Assembly (NCBI GenBank): GCA_025055455.1
Contig: JANWXD010000016.1
Location: forward strand, 1-58,441
Origin: Bryobacteraceae bacterium
GTDB taxonomy: Bacteria > Acidobacteriota > Terriglobia > Bryobacterales > Bryobacteraceae
Direction of reading: 5' to 3'
DNA length: 58,441 bases
Positions 16,596-24,342 of the stretch are shown one piece after another (the stretch's first letter is position 1; the number at the start of each line of letters is the position of its first letter). The notes under the pieces are model-generated. The model did not search any database and was not told the DNA's origin. It was given only the letters and a program-made list of their open reading frames with translations. Position numbers and translations under genes: made by a program.

Positions 16596-17843
16596 ATGCG
16601 GGTCACGCACGTCAGCACGGCCGTCATCGAGGCCAACTTCGACTGGACCATCGTCAAGGTGGAGACGGATGAAGGAATCATTGGCTACGGCGAGGCCTTC
16701 CTCGGGCCGGGGCTCACCGCGGTGATCCGCGAATTTGCCACGGTCGTCGAAGGCGAGGACCCGACGTCCATCGACCGGCTCGTGCGGCGGATGAAAATGC
16801 GCTCGGTGCACTGCTCGCCGGGGCTGGCGCTGCACGCCATCCACGGCATCGAAGCGGCCCTGCTGGATGCCGTCGGCAAGCGGCACAAGCTCCCGGTGTG
16901 GCAGATGCTCGGCGGCAAGTACCGGGAGACCGTGACGGTTTACGCGGACTGCCATGCCGGCGAGGCGCTGGAAAGCCTGGGTCCGCTGGTGAATCCCCGC
17001 ACGCCGCAGTGGATGCAGTCGGCCGGCGCGCCGGAACGGCAGGCGGTCATCAGCCTGAAGCACCACGGCTGGGATGCAGCCAAACGGGAGCATCTCACTC
17101 CGGAAGCCTACGCCGCGCGGGCCAAGGACATGGCGGCGCGCGGCTTCCGGATGCTCAAGTTCGACGTGGACGTGCCCACGCCGTACGACACCGATGAGTA
17201 CAACCGCGACCTGAGCCAGCCGGAGGTCGAATTCGCCGAGTCGCTGGTGGCGGCGGTGCGCCGGGCGCTGCCGGCAGAGATCGGGCTGGCGGTGGACTGT
17301 CACTGGAACTACAACGTTCAGGCTGCCGTCGAACTGGCGCGCGCCCTGGAACCGCATCGGTTGCTGTGGCTGGAAGATCCCGTCCCGCCGGACAATGTGC
17401 GCGCATTGGCGACCGTGCAGGCTGCCACCCGGACCACGATCGCGACGGGCGAAAATCACTACCAGCGGCTGGATTTCGAGCGGCTCATCGTCGAAGGGGG
17501 CCTGCGCCTGCTGGCGCCGGACGTGCAAAAAATCGGCCTGTGGGAGGGCCGCAAGGTGGCCGACCTGGCCGACATGCACCACGTCAATCTTACGCTCCAC
17601 AACATCAGCGGCCCGCTTGGGACGATGGCCGGCGTGCACCTGTGTGCCGCCATCCCCAATTGTCTGGCGCTCGAGTTCCATGCCGCCGACGTGCCGTTCT
17701 TTGACGCGCTGGTGAAAGGTCGGGACGAGCCGCTGATTCAGAACGGGAGGATCCGCGTGCCGGACGCTCCCGGCTTCGGCATCGAGCTGGATTTGGACGT
17801 GGCCTGGCGCTACCGCAAGCCCGGCGAGCCGTTTTTCGAGTAG
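16596..17843 (+). CDS. mandelate racemase/muconate lactonizing enzyme family dehydratase
   Basis: 415 residues of the enolase superfamily, which abstracts a proton alpha to a carboxylate, usually to dehydrate sugar acids. The capping domain is at the N-terminus. In the barrel I see LKFDVD (K188, D190), VDCHWNY (D234), LEDPVP (E260) and TGENHY (E286) as likely metal ligands, and LHNISGP with H335 as likely general base. This fits galactonate or gluconate dehydratase-like members. It diverges from the epimerase, suggesting a sugar-acid catabolic pair. No Shine-Dalgarno precedes the ATG; TGTAAC lies 6 bp upstream. Confidence 0.88.
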   Translation: MRVTHVSTAVIEANFDWTIVKVETDEGIIGYGEAFLGPGLTAVIREFATVVEGEDPTSIDRLVRRMKMRSVHCSPGLALHAIHGIEAALLDAVGKRHKLPVWQMLGGKYRETVTVYADCHAGEALESLGPLVNPRTPQWMQSAGAPERQAVISLKHHGWDAAKREHLTPEAYAARAKDMAARGFRMLKFDVDVPTPYDTDEYNRDLSQPEVEFAESLVAAVRRALPAEIGLAVDCHWNYNVQAAVELARALEPHRLLWLEDPVPPDNVRALATVQAATRTTIATGENHYQRLDFERLIVEGGLRLLAPDVQKIGLWEGRKVADLADMHHVNLTLHNISGPLGTMAGVHLCAAIPNCLALEFHAADVPFFDALVKGRDEPLIQNGRIRVPDAPGFGIELDLDVAWRYRKPGEPFFE

Positions 17844-17861
17844 GCCACACTCGCACCCACC

Positions 17862-17879
17862 CGGAGAACCGCTTCTCCG
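17862..17879 (+). terminator. short hairpin after enolase-family gene
   Basis: CGGAGAA and TTCTCCG form a 7-bp stem with a 4-nt CCGC loop, 18 bp after the stop codon. There is no T-tract, so this is a weak terminator candidate or RNA-stabilising hairpin. Confidence 0.4.
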
Positions 17880-17940
17880 CACGTTTCGGAAGCCTCCTGG
17901 CGCCATTGGCGGCCCCAGGGGCCAATTGGAACGGTACTGG

Positions 17941-17969
17941 TTGACAGTCCCCGCCAGCGGCGGTATGTT
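17941..17969 (+). promoter_or_regulatory. strong sigma-70 promoter before FecA-like receptor
   Basis: A perfect TTGACA (17941-17946), 17-bp spacer and TATGTT (17964-17969). The next codon ATG is only 6 bp beyond the -10, at the expected transcription start, which suggests a leaderless mRNA. Confidence 0.65.
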
Positions 17970-17975
17970 CGGGGT

Positions 17976-20453
17976 ATGGAAGCGCAATTGGTTTGCAACA
18001 TAGATTCGGATTCCTATGTCCTCCAATCTCGCGCTGGTCGCGCGAAGTTCCGATTTTTCAGAGCGATAGCTGCGCCCCGGGCGGGCGGGCTCGAGCTGGC
18101 CGCGCTGGTATTTGCAGCCCAGTTACTCCAAGCGACGTCCGCGGGTCCGCCGCCCGCCCGCCTGGCGGGGCGCGTGCTCGACCCGAGCGGGGCGGCGGTG
18201 CCGGGGGCGGTGATGAGTGTCCGGCTGCGCGCCACCGGCTGGGAGCGCCGGGCGGTCTGCGACGGCCAGGGTCGCTTCCACGTGGGAGATCTAGGCCCCG
18301 GTGATTACTCGGTCACCGTCGTCGCGCCCGGGTTTGCGGAAAGCACCCGAATCGTGGTGCTGCGCCCCGGCGAGGAGGCGGAGCTGGTCATTCCTCTCCA
18401 GACGGCCACCCTACGGCAAGAAGTCTTCGTGTACGGAAACCGAATTGCAGCAGGCGCGCCGGAGACCCCTGGCGCCCTGACGGTCCTCGATCCAGCCGCG
18501 CTGGCCGAGAGCCGGCCGTTCAACGTGGACGAGGTCTTGCGCCGCGTGCCCGGAGTCTTCGTCCGCCCGAACGAGGAAGGCTTCGGTTTGCGGCCCCACA
18601 TCGGCATCCGCGGGTTGAATCCCACTCGCTCTTCCAAGGTCCTGCTGCTGGAGGACGGCATCCCACTGACGTACGCCCCTTACGGCGACAACGCCAGCTA
18701 CTATCATCCGCCGATCGACCGCTTCGAGAGCATCGAAGTGGTCAAGGGCGCCGGACAGATTCTTTACGGACCGTCCACCATCGGCGGCGTGATCAACTAC
18801 CTGACGCCCGCGATTCCGGACCGTCCCGCAGGCGAGTTGCTCCTGACCGGAGGCAACCGGGATTTTTTGAGCGGCCACCTGCGCTACGGGCGCATGCGAG
18901 GCCGCACCGGCTTCCTGGCGGACGTCACGCGTAAGCAGGGGGAGGGGAGCCGCGAGAATACACGCGTGGGCTATTCGGATTTCAACCTCAAGGTCTCCAC
19001 GGCCTGGGACGCCGACCAACTGCTGACACTGAGATTCAACTATTACCGGGAACGGTCGCAGGTTACGTACTCAGGCCTCACGGAGGAGGAATTTCGGGTC
19101 AATCCCCGGCAAAACCCGTTCCTCTATGACCGCTTCACGCCGGATCGGATCGGCGCCTCGCTCTCTTACGCCCACAGCCTGAGCCCGTCCCTGGCGTTTA
19201 CGGCCAACCTGTATGGCTCGCATTTCAACCGCGATTGGTGGCGGCAGTCGAGCAATTCCGCGCAACGGCCCAACCGGCGCGGAGATCCCGGTTGCGCAGG
19301 GATGGCGGACCTGCTAACGAGTTGCGGAAACGAAGGACGGCTGCGAGGCTACTACAGTTGGGGCGTCGAGCCGCGCTTCCGTTGGGCGCATCGCTTGCTG
19401 GGCTTCGGCAACGCGGCCGACTTCGGCGTGCGGGCGCACCTGGAGGATCAGGACCGCCAGCAAAAAAACGGCCCCTTGCCGTGGTCCCGGGATGGGCGCT
19501 TAGTGGAGGACAACAAGCGTCGCACGCAGGCGTATTCGGCCTTCTGGCAGAACCGGCTCAGCCGGGGCCGGCTCGGATTGACTCCCGGGGTGCGCCTGGA
19601 GCATGTGCGGTACTATCGCAACAACCGGCTGAACGGCGCGGTCGGACGAACGGCGCTGACGGAGCTGATTCCCGGGCTCGGGGTCTCGTTCACCCAGGGC
19701 GAGTTGACGTTGTTTGCCGGCGTGCACCGCGGATTTGCGCCGCCCCGGGCGGAGGACATCATCAATAACAACGGCGGCACGGTGGATCTCGATCCGGAGT
19801 TGAGCTGGAACTACGAGGTCGGCGGCCGGTGGCGTGCAGCGCGGCGCCTGTCGCTGGAAGCCACCGCCTTCCGCATGGATTACGAGAACCAGATCGTTCC
19901 GGCCAGCGTGGCCGGCGGCATCGGCGCCACGCTCACCAGCGCCGGGCGAACGCTGCACCAAGGCCTCGAGTGGTCGAGCCGCTGGGAGATGCCGCCGTGG
20001 TTCGGGGCGCGGCACAACCTCTCCCTGCGGACGGCCTACACTTGGCTGCCCGTGGCCCGATTCGCGGGGATCCGGTTTAGCGCGGTGCCCGGTTTTGCGC
20101 GTGTCTCGGTGCGGGGCAATCGGCTACCGTACGCCCCGCACCATCTGTTCAGCGGCTCGCTGTTGTATGCCCGTTCCGGGGGTATGAACGTACTGCTCGA
20201 GGCCAACGTGGTGTCCCGGCAATTCGGCGACGACCTCAACACGATTCGTCCCACACCGGATGGCCAGCGGGGGCTGTTGCCGGGCCACGCGCTGTGGAAC
20301 GCCACGCTGAACTATCCGCTGGAGGGCCGCCGCGCCACACTGTTCGTGACCGTCAAGAACCTTGCCGACCGGCTCGTGATCGTCGACCGCACGCGCGGGA
20401 TCCTCCCCAGCCCGCCCCGCCTGGTGCAATTCGGGGTGCGCTGGCGGCTGTAG
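17976..20453 (+). CDS. TonB-dependent receptor, Fe(3+)-dicitrate receptor (FecA)-like
   Basis: 825 residues. A long N-terminus ends in a hydrophobic segment (LELAALVFAAQLLQATSAG) before a carboxypeptidase-regulatory-like domain (LAGRVLDPSGAAVPGAV). The plug domain follows (VDEVLRRVPGVFVRPNEEGFGLRPHIGIRGL and GPSTIGGVINYLTP), then a 22-strand-type barrel. The barrel segment with YYRERSQVTYSGLTEEEF resembles FecA-like siderophore receptors; the ligand is an inference. It is probably an outer-membrane importer powered by TonB. The start codon lies at the predicted +1 of a strong promoter, without a clear ribosome-binding site. It precedes an Oar-like receptor on the same strand. Confidence 0.85.
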   Translation: MEAQLVCNIDSDSYVLQSRAGRAKFRFFRAIAAPRAGGLELAALVFAAQLLQATSAGPPPARLAGRVLDPSGAAVPGAVMSVRLRATGWERRAVCDGQGRFHVGDLGPGDYSVTVVAPGFAESTRIVVLRPGEEAELVIPLQTATLRQEVFVYGNRIAAGAPETPGALTVLDPAALAESRPFNVDEVLRRVPGVFVRPNEEGFGLRPHIGIRGLNPTRSSKVLLLEDGIPLTYAPYGDNASYYHPPIDRFESIEVVKGAGQILYGPSTIGGVINYLTPAIPDRPAGELLLTGGNRDFLSGHLRYGRMRGRTGFLADVTRKQGEGSRENTRVGYSDFNLKVSTAWDADQLLTLRFNYYRERSQVTYSGLTEEEFRVNPRQNPFLYDRFTPDRIGASLSYAHSLSPSLAFTANLYGSHFNRDWWRQSSNSAQRPNRRGDPGCAGMADLLTSCGNEGRLRGYYSWGVEPRFRWAHRLLGFGNAADFGVRAHLEDQDRQQKNGPLPWSRDGRLVEDNKRRTQAYSAFWQNRLSRGRLGLTPGVRLEHVRYYRNNRLNGAVGRTALTELIPGLGVSFTQGELTLFAGVHRGFAPPRAEDIINNNGGTVDLDPELSWNYEVGGRWRAARRLSLEATAFRMDYENQIVPASVAGGIGATLTSAGRTLHQGLEWSSRWEMPPWFGARHNLSLRTAYTWLPVARFAGIRFSAVPGFARVSVRGNRLPYAPHHLFSGSLLYARSGGMNVLLEANVVSRQFGDDLNTIRPTPDGQRGLLPGHALWNATLNYPLEGRRATLFVTVKNLADRLVIVDRTRGILPSPPRLVQFGVRWRL

Positions 20454-20555
20454 CGATCGGCAGCTCCTTTCCGTCCCTCCCCGCATCGGCGCCTTGACCG
20501 CCGGCGACACCGGTTGCTAGCATGTTGGGGCATTTCCGCTGGGAGGGATAGGACC

Positions 20556-23500
20556 ATGGTGACGGGACGGGCTTGGAGGGTCGTCGTGTTGGCGGCCGCC
20601 TCCCTGAACCTTGCCGCGCAGGTGAACACCGGCGAGATCCGGGGGACCGTGCTGGATCCGAGCGGCGGCGTCCTCACCGGCGTCCGGGTGACGGCGGTAG
20701 ATTCGGATCGGGGAACGACGCGGTGGGTCCAAACCGATTCGCAGGGGAGCTACTCGTTTACGGCGTTGTCTTCCGGCATCTACCGGATGCGTTTTGAAGC
20801 TTCGGGCTTCAACACCCACGTCATGGAGGGCGTGGAGCTGCGGGTCGGAGATGTGCTTGTCCTCGAGACCGTGATGCAAGTCGGGACGGTGACCACGGAG
20901 GTCAACGTGACCGCCGAGCCGCCGCTGATCGATCCGGGCCGAACCCAGCAGGCCAACACGCTCGACCTGACGCGCATCGAAAATCTTCCCATCAACCGGC
21001 GCAACTACTTGGACTTTGCCCTGCTGGCCCCCGGCGTCGTCGAGACGGACCATCTGGTGGACGACACCGACTTCCGCGTGGCCCAAACGCCCCAGTCCGG
21101 CCTCAGCTTCGGGGGCAGCAATGGCCGCGGCAATATGGTCTCCATTGACGGCATGGAGAATTACTACAATTCTGGCGGCGTCCGCCCATCGCTGAGTCAG
21201 GAGGCGGTTCAGGAGTTTCAGATCAACCGCAACAGTTTCTCCGCCGAGCTGGGCAACGCCTTCGGCGGCGTCATCAACATCGTCTCGAAATCCGGCACCA
21301 ACGAATTCCGCGGCAACCTGTTCGGTTTTCTCCGCCACCGTCACGTGCAGGCGCGCAACTATTTTGACCCGGGCAAATCCGCGTTCACGCGGGGACAGTA
21401 CGGCGCCACGGCTGGGGGCCCGCTGCGCCGGGACAAAGCGTTCCTGTTTGCCGCTTTCGAACGCCTGGACCGCCAGGAGACGGCGTTTGTGCCCATCTTG
21501 CAGGACCGGTCGGTATTCACCGGCCTGACGCCTTCCCAGCAGCAGCTAGTGGATTTCTTCGACGCCTCCGGTTCGCCGCAATTACGAAGCTTGGCAGCCG
21601 CGATGCGCCAGGCCTTGATCCCCGCCAACCACCCGCGCACCGTCGCCTTGTTTGACCGCAACAGCGGGAATTTTCCGTTCAGCGAAGACACCACGCAATT
21701 CTCCATGCGCGTGGATTTGCGCCCTTCGGAACGCCACAGCGTTTTCGTGCGCGGCAACATGACCAAGAGTTTCAGCCAGAACGCGCAGTTCGGCGCCCTG
21801 ATCGGCTTCAACCGGGGCCGCAGTGTGGACGTCTTCGACGGCACGGTCATGGCCAACCACACCTGGGTGCCCGGACCGCGGTGGGTCGTGGAGACCCGGG
21901 CGGGCTACGGCTACAACACGCTGGACGTGCAACCTACGGATCCCTTCGGGCCGGAGATCAACATCTCGGGGTTCGGATTTTTCGGCCGGGACATTTTCCT
22001 GCCTTCGACGGCCTTCGAACGGCATTACCAGTTCCAGCAGCATTGGAGCGCGCACTGGGGCCGGCACGGCCTGAAGTTCGGGTTGGACATCAACCCGGTT
22101 CGGGACCGGGTCCGTTCGGAGACGTTCTTCAGCGGTCGGTTCAGTTTCGGCGGCCGCGTACCGCTGGGGCTGGTGCTCAACAACTTCGCTGGAGACCCTA
22201 ATTTCACCACCCGCCTGGCGGAGACGCTGGCCGCCGCTGGTCAGGCGCGCCTGATTCCCAACCTGTCGGCGCCCCTGAGCGCTCTCCAGGCCTTCAGTCT
22301 GGGGCTGCCCGAGTTTTACCAACAGGGTTTTGGCGACCCCAATTGGATCGGGTGGAGCAAACGGTACAACCTTTTCGTTCAAGATGCCTGGCGGCTGTCG
22401 CCGCGGTTGACGGTGAACCTCGGCGCACGCTATGAACTCGAGGAAAACCCCGAGCCGGTCCGCACCGACCCCAACAACATCGCCGGGCGCATCGGACTGG
22501 CCTGGACGCCAGGCGCCGCGGCCAAGACGGTGATCCGCGCCGGGTACGGTCTCTACTACTCGCAGATCAACATCCAGGTGGCGAACGTGGCGGACACGCT
22601 GGCCGGCCGACAGATCGCTCAAACCTTCGTGCCGCTCACGGGCATCGCGGGCCTGCTGAACCCGCAGACCGGGCGCCTGCTGACGGCAGCGGACATTTAT
22701 CAGACCTTGCTGGCCCAGGGAGTCATCGGCCGCCGCTCGATCCGCCTGGAGGATCTGGCCCAGTTCGGTCTGCGGCCCTCCCCGACAGCGCCTTTCGCCG
22801 TTGTCTTCGGCATCGTGGATGACTTCGTGAACCCTTACGCGCACCAAGCTAGCTTCGAACTGGAGCGGGCTGTGGGCGGATTCAACCTTTCGCTGGGCTA
22901 CAACTTCAACCGCGGCGCCCATATTGTGCGCAATCTGGACCGCAACCTGTACTACGCCGGGAGGCGGCCAGACGGCGCCCCTACCTTCGGTTTCTTCAAC
23001 CCCTTGATTGCCCAGCGCAACGTCTTCGAGTCCACGGCGAACTCCTTCTACCACGCTGGCATCGTTCAGCTGACGCGCCGGTTCGCCGGGCGCTCGCTTC
23101 TTCATGCCAGCTACACGTGGAGCAAAGCCATCGACGAGGTCACGGACTTCAACACGGACTTCCAGCCGCACGACCAGCTGAATGCGCGCGCCGAGCGCGC
23201 CCTGTCGGCCTTCCATCAGGCGCACCGTCTGGTGCTGTATGCCGTGCTGGAATCGCCGCTCACTCCCGGACGCACCCGTGGACTGGCTCGGAATCTTTTC
23301 GGCGGGTTTCTCCTAGCGCCGATTTTCATCGCCAGCTCCGGCCGGCCGTTCAACATACTGGCGGGAGTGGACAATCTGGGCGACCGGCACGTGAACACCC
23401 ACCGCCCGCTTGGAGCGGGACGGAACATCGGCAAGGGGCCCGACTTCTTGAGCTTGGACTTGCGGCTTTCGCGAACCTTCCGTTTGGGGCTTGGCGAGCG

Positions 23501-23705
23501 GCCAAGCTTGGAGTTGATCGCCGAGGGCTTTAACCTTTTCAATCGGACCAACTTCAAAACCGTCAACAACACGGTCGGCGACGTGCCCTTGGCCACTTTG
23601 CCGCGGCCGCTAGTGGGACGCCGCGGGACTCCCACCGATCCGCTGTCGTTCACCTCGGCTTTCGATCCCCGGCAGTTTCAGTTCGGATTGAAGATCCATT
23701 TCTAG
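20556..23705 (+). CDS. Oar-like TonB-dependent outer-membrane protein with carboxypeptidase-regulatory domain
   Basis: 1049 residues. A signal peptide (VVVLAAASLNLAAQ) is followed by a carboxypeptidase-regulatory-like domain (GEIRGTVLDPSGGVLTGVRVTA), a plug (QEFQINRNSFSAELGNAFGGVINIVSKSGTN) and a long barrel ending in Phe (FGLKIHF), as expected for BAM-inserted proteins. I chose the ATG at 20556, about 8 bp after GGGAGGGA, rather than upstream TTG. Proteins of this kind are abundant in Acidobacteria and probably import oligosaccharides or peptides; no ligand can be named. It lies 102 bp after the FecA-like gene and has no SusD-like partner. Confidence 0.85.
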   Translation: MVTGRAWRVVVLAAASLNLAAQVNTGEIRGTVLDPSGGVLTGVRVTAVDSDRGTTRWVQTDSQGSYSFTALSSGIYRMRFEASGFNTHVMEGVELRVGDVLVLETVMQVGTVTTEVNVTAEPPLIDPGRTQQANTLDLTRIENLPINRRNYLDFALLAPGVVETDHLVDDTDFRVAQTPQSGLSFGGSNGRGNMVSIDGMENYYNSGGVRPSLSQEAVQEFQINRNSFSAELGNAFGGVINIVSKSGTNEFRGNLFGFLRHRHVQARNYFDPGKSAFTRGQYGATAGGPLRRDKAFLFAAFERLDRQETAFVPILQDRSVFTGLTPSQQQLVDFFDASGSPQLRSLAAAMRQALIPANHPRTVALFDRNSGNFPFSEDTTQFSMRVDLRPSERHSVFVRGNMTKSFSQNAQFGALIGFNRGRSVDVFDGTVMANHTWVPGPRWVVETRAGYGYNTLDVQPTDPFGPEINISGFGFFGRDIFLPSTAFERHYQFQQHWSAHWGRHGLKFGLDINPVRDRVRSETFFSGRFSFGGRVPLGLVLNNFAGDPNFTTRLAETLAAAGQARLIPNLSAPLSALQAFSLGLPEFYQQGFGDPNWIGWSKRYNLFVQDAWRLSPRLTVNLGARYELEENPEPVRTDPNNIAGRIGLAWTPGAAAKTVIRAGYGLYYSQINIQVANVADTLAGRQIAQTFVPLTGIAGLLNPQTGRLLTAADIYQTLLAQGVIGRRSIRLEDLAQFGLRPSPTAPFAVVFGIVDDFVNPYAHQASFELERAVGGFNLSLGYNFNRGAHIVRNLDRNLYYAGRRPDGAPTFGFFNPLIAQRNVFESTANSFYHAGIVQLTRRFAGRSLLHASYTWSKAIDEVTDFNTDFQPHDQLNARAERALSAFHQAHRLVLYAVLESPLTPGRTRGLARNLFGGFLLAPIFIASSGRPFNILAGVDNLGDRHVNTHRPLGAGRNIGKGPDFLSLDLRLSRTFRLGLGERPSLELIAEGFNLFNRTNFKTVNNTVGDVPLATLPRPLVGRRGTPTDPLSFTSAFDPRQFQFGLKIHF

Positions 23706-23721
23706 CCGTGCTCCGGGCGCT

Positions 23722-23766
23722 CCGGGGCCCACGGCATGACATGACGTCCCGGCCGATGGGCCCCGG
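23722..23766 (+). terminator. 10-bp inverted repeat after Oar-like gene
   Basis: CCGGGGCCCA (23722-23731) pairs perfectly with TGGGCCCCGG (23757-23766) around a 25-nt loop, 16 bp after the stop codon. It is GC-rich without a T-tract, so it may be a terminator or a chromosomal palindrome. Confidence 0.45.
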
Positions 23767-23774
23767 ACCGGGTA

Positions 23775-23803
23775 TTGACTTCGAGCACGCTTGGGGGTAC
23801 TTA
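23775..23803 (+). promoter_or_regulatory. weak promoter candidate before the RsbRD_N-like gene
   Basis: TTGACT (23775-23780), 17 bp, TACTTA (23798-23803), about 37 bp before the ATG of the sensor gene. The -10 match is poor. Confidence 0.3.
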
Positions 23804-23840
23804 CAAAGTGGGGCCTGTGCGAGTGCCCCGGGAGGCGATC

Positions 23841-24293
23841 ATGCGGCCTTATACCCTCGTCCAGATGATCGAGTCTCACTCCGATCAGATCACACAGACC
23901 ATTCTGGGCCGGATCCGGCAAACCTCCTCGCTCCGCGAGATCCGGAAGCTGCCGGAGTCGGAGTTACAGGCCAGGGCGCAGGAGGTCCTCCGCCGGCTCG
24001 GCCACTGGCTCGCTCTCCGAGACGAGTCGGAGCTGGCCGCGCATTACGAGGCTCTGGGCAGACGCCGCTTCGAGGAGGGCATCCCGCTCCACGAACTTGT
24101 GGAGGGCTTCCAGATCGTCAAAGACTGTACCCTCGACTATATCCGCGGGCAGGGTTTGGGGCAGACCACCGTAGAGCTATACGCAGAAGAAGAGCTGGAG
24201 TACCGTCTGGGGCGTTTTTTTGACCGGCTGATCTACCACGTGGTGCGCGGCTACGAAACCGCCTTGCGGGCGGCCGCGCACCGGGCCGCCTGA
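23841..24293 (+). CDS. stand-alone RsbRD-type N-terminal sensor domain protein
   Basis: 150 residues, starting MRPYTLVQMIESH; GGGAGG lies 5 nt before the ATG, which decides this start over a TTG upstream. The all-helical sequence resembles the N-terminal sensor domain of RsbRD-like stressosome proteins and related histidine kinases (RsbRD_N): LREIRKLPESELQARAQEVL, YEALGRRRFEEGIPLHELVEGFQIVKD. There is no STAS, kinase or other output domain. It sits alone between two TonB receptor genes, followed by a hairpin. The family assignment is from memory of sequence character, and the role is unknown. Confidence 0.6.
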   Translation: MRPYTLVQMIESHSDQITQTILGRIRQTSSLREIRKLPESELQARAQEVLRRLGHWLALRDESELAAHYEALGRRRFEEGIPLHELVEGFQIVKDCTLDYIRGQGLGQTTVELYAEEELEYRLGRFFDRLIYHVVRGYETALRAAAHRAA

Positions 24294-24300
24294 AGAAAGT

Positions 24301-24332
24301 GGGGACAGGCCCCGCAGCGGAGCGCTGTCCCC
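24301..24332. terminator. bidirectional hairpin between convergent genes
   Basis: GGGGACAG (24301-24308) and CTGTCCCC (24325-24332) form an 8-bp stem around 16 nt, between the ends of a forward and a reverse gene. The AGTGGGGACAG type of sequence also resembles REP-like palindromes; only this copy is seen here. Confidence 0.5.
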
Positions 24333-24342
24333 TGCCTAAGCT

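Noticed and set aside
16563-18026. Reverse frame continuing upstream of the epimerase
   Set aside because: It runs antisense through the enolase-family gene; the conserved epimerase N-terminus MRVLVTG marks the true start.
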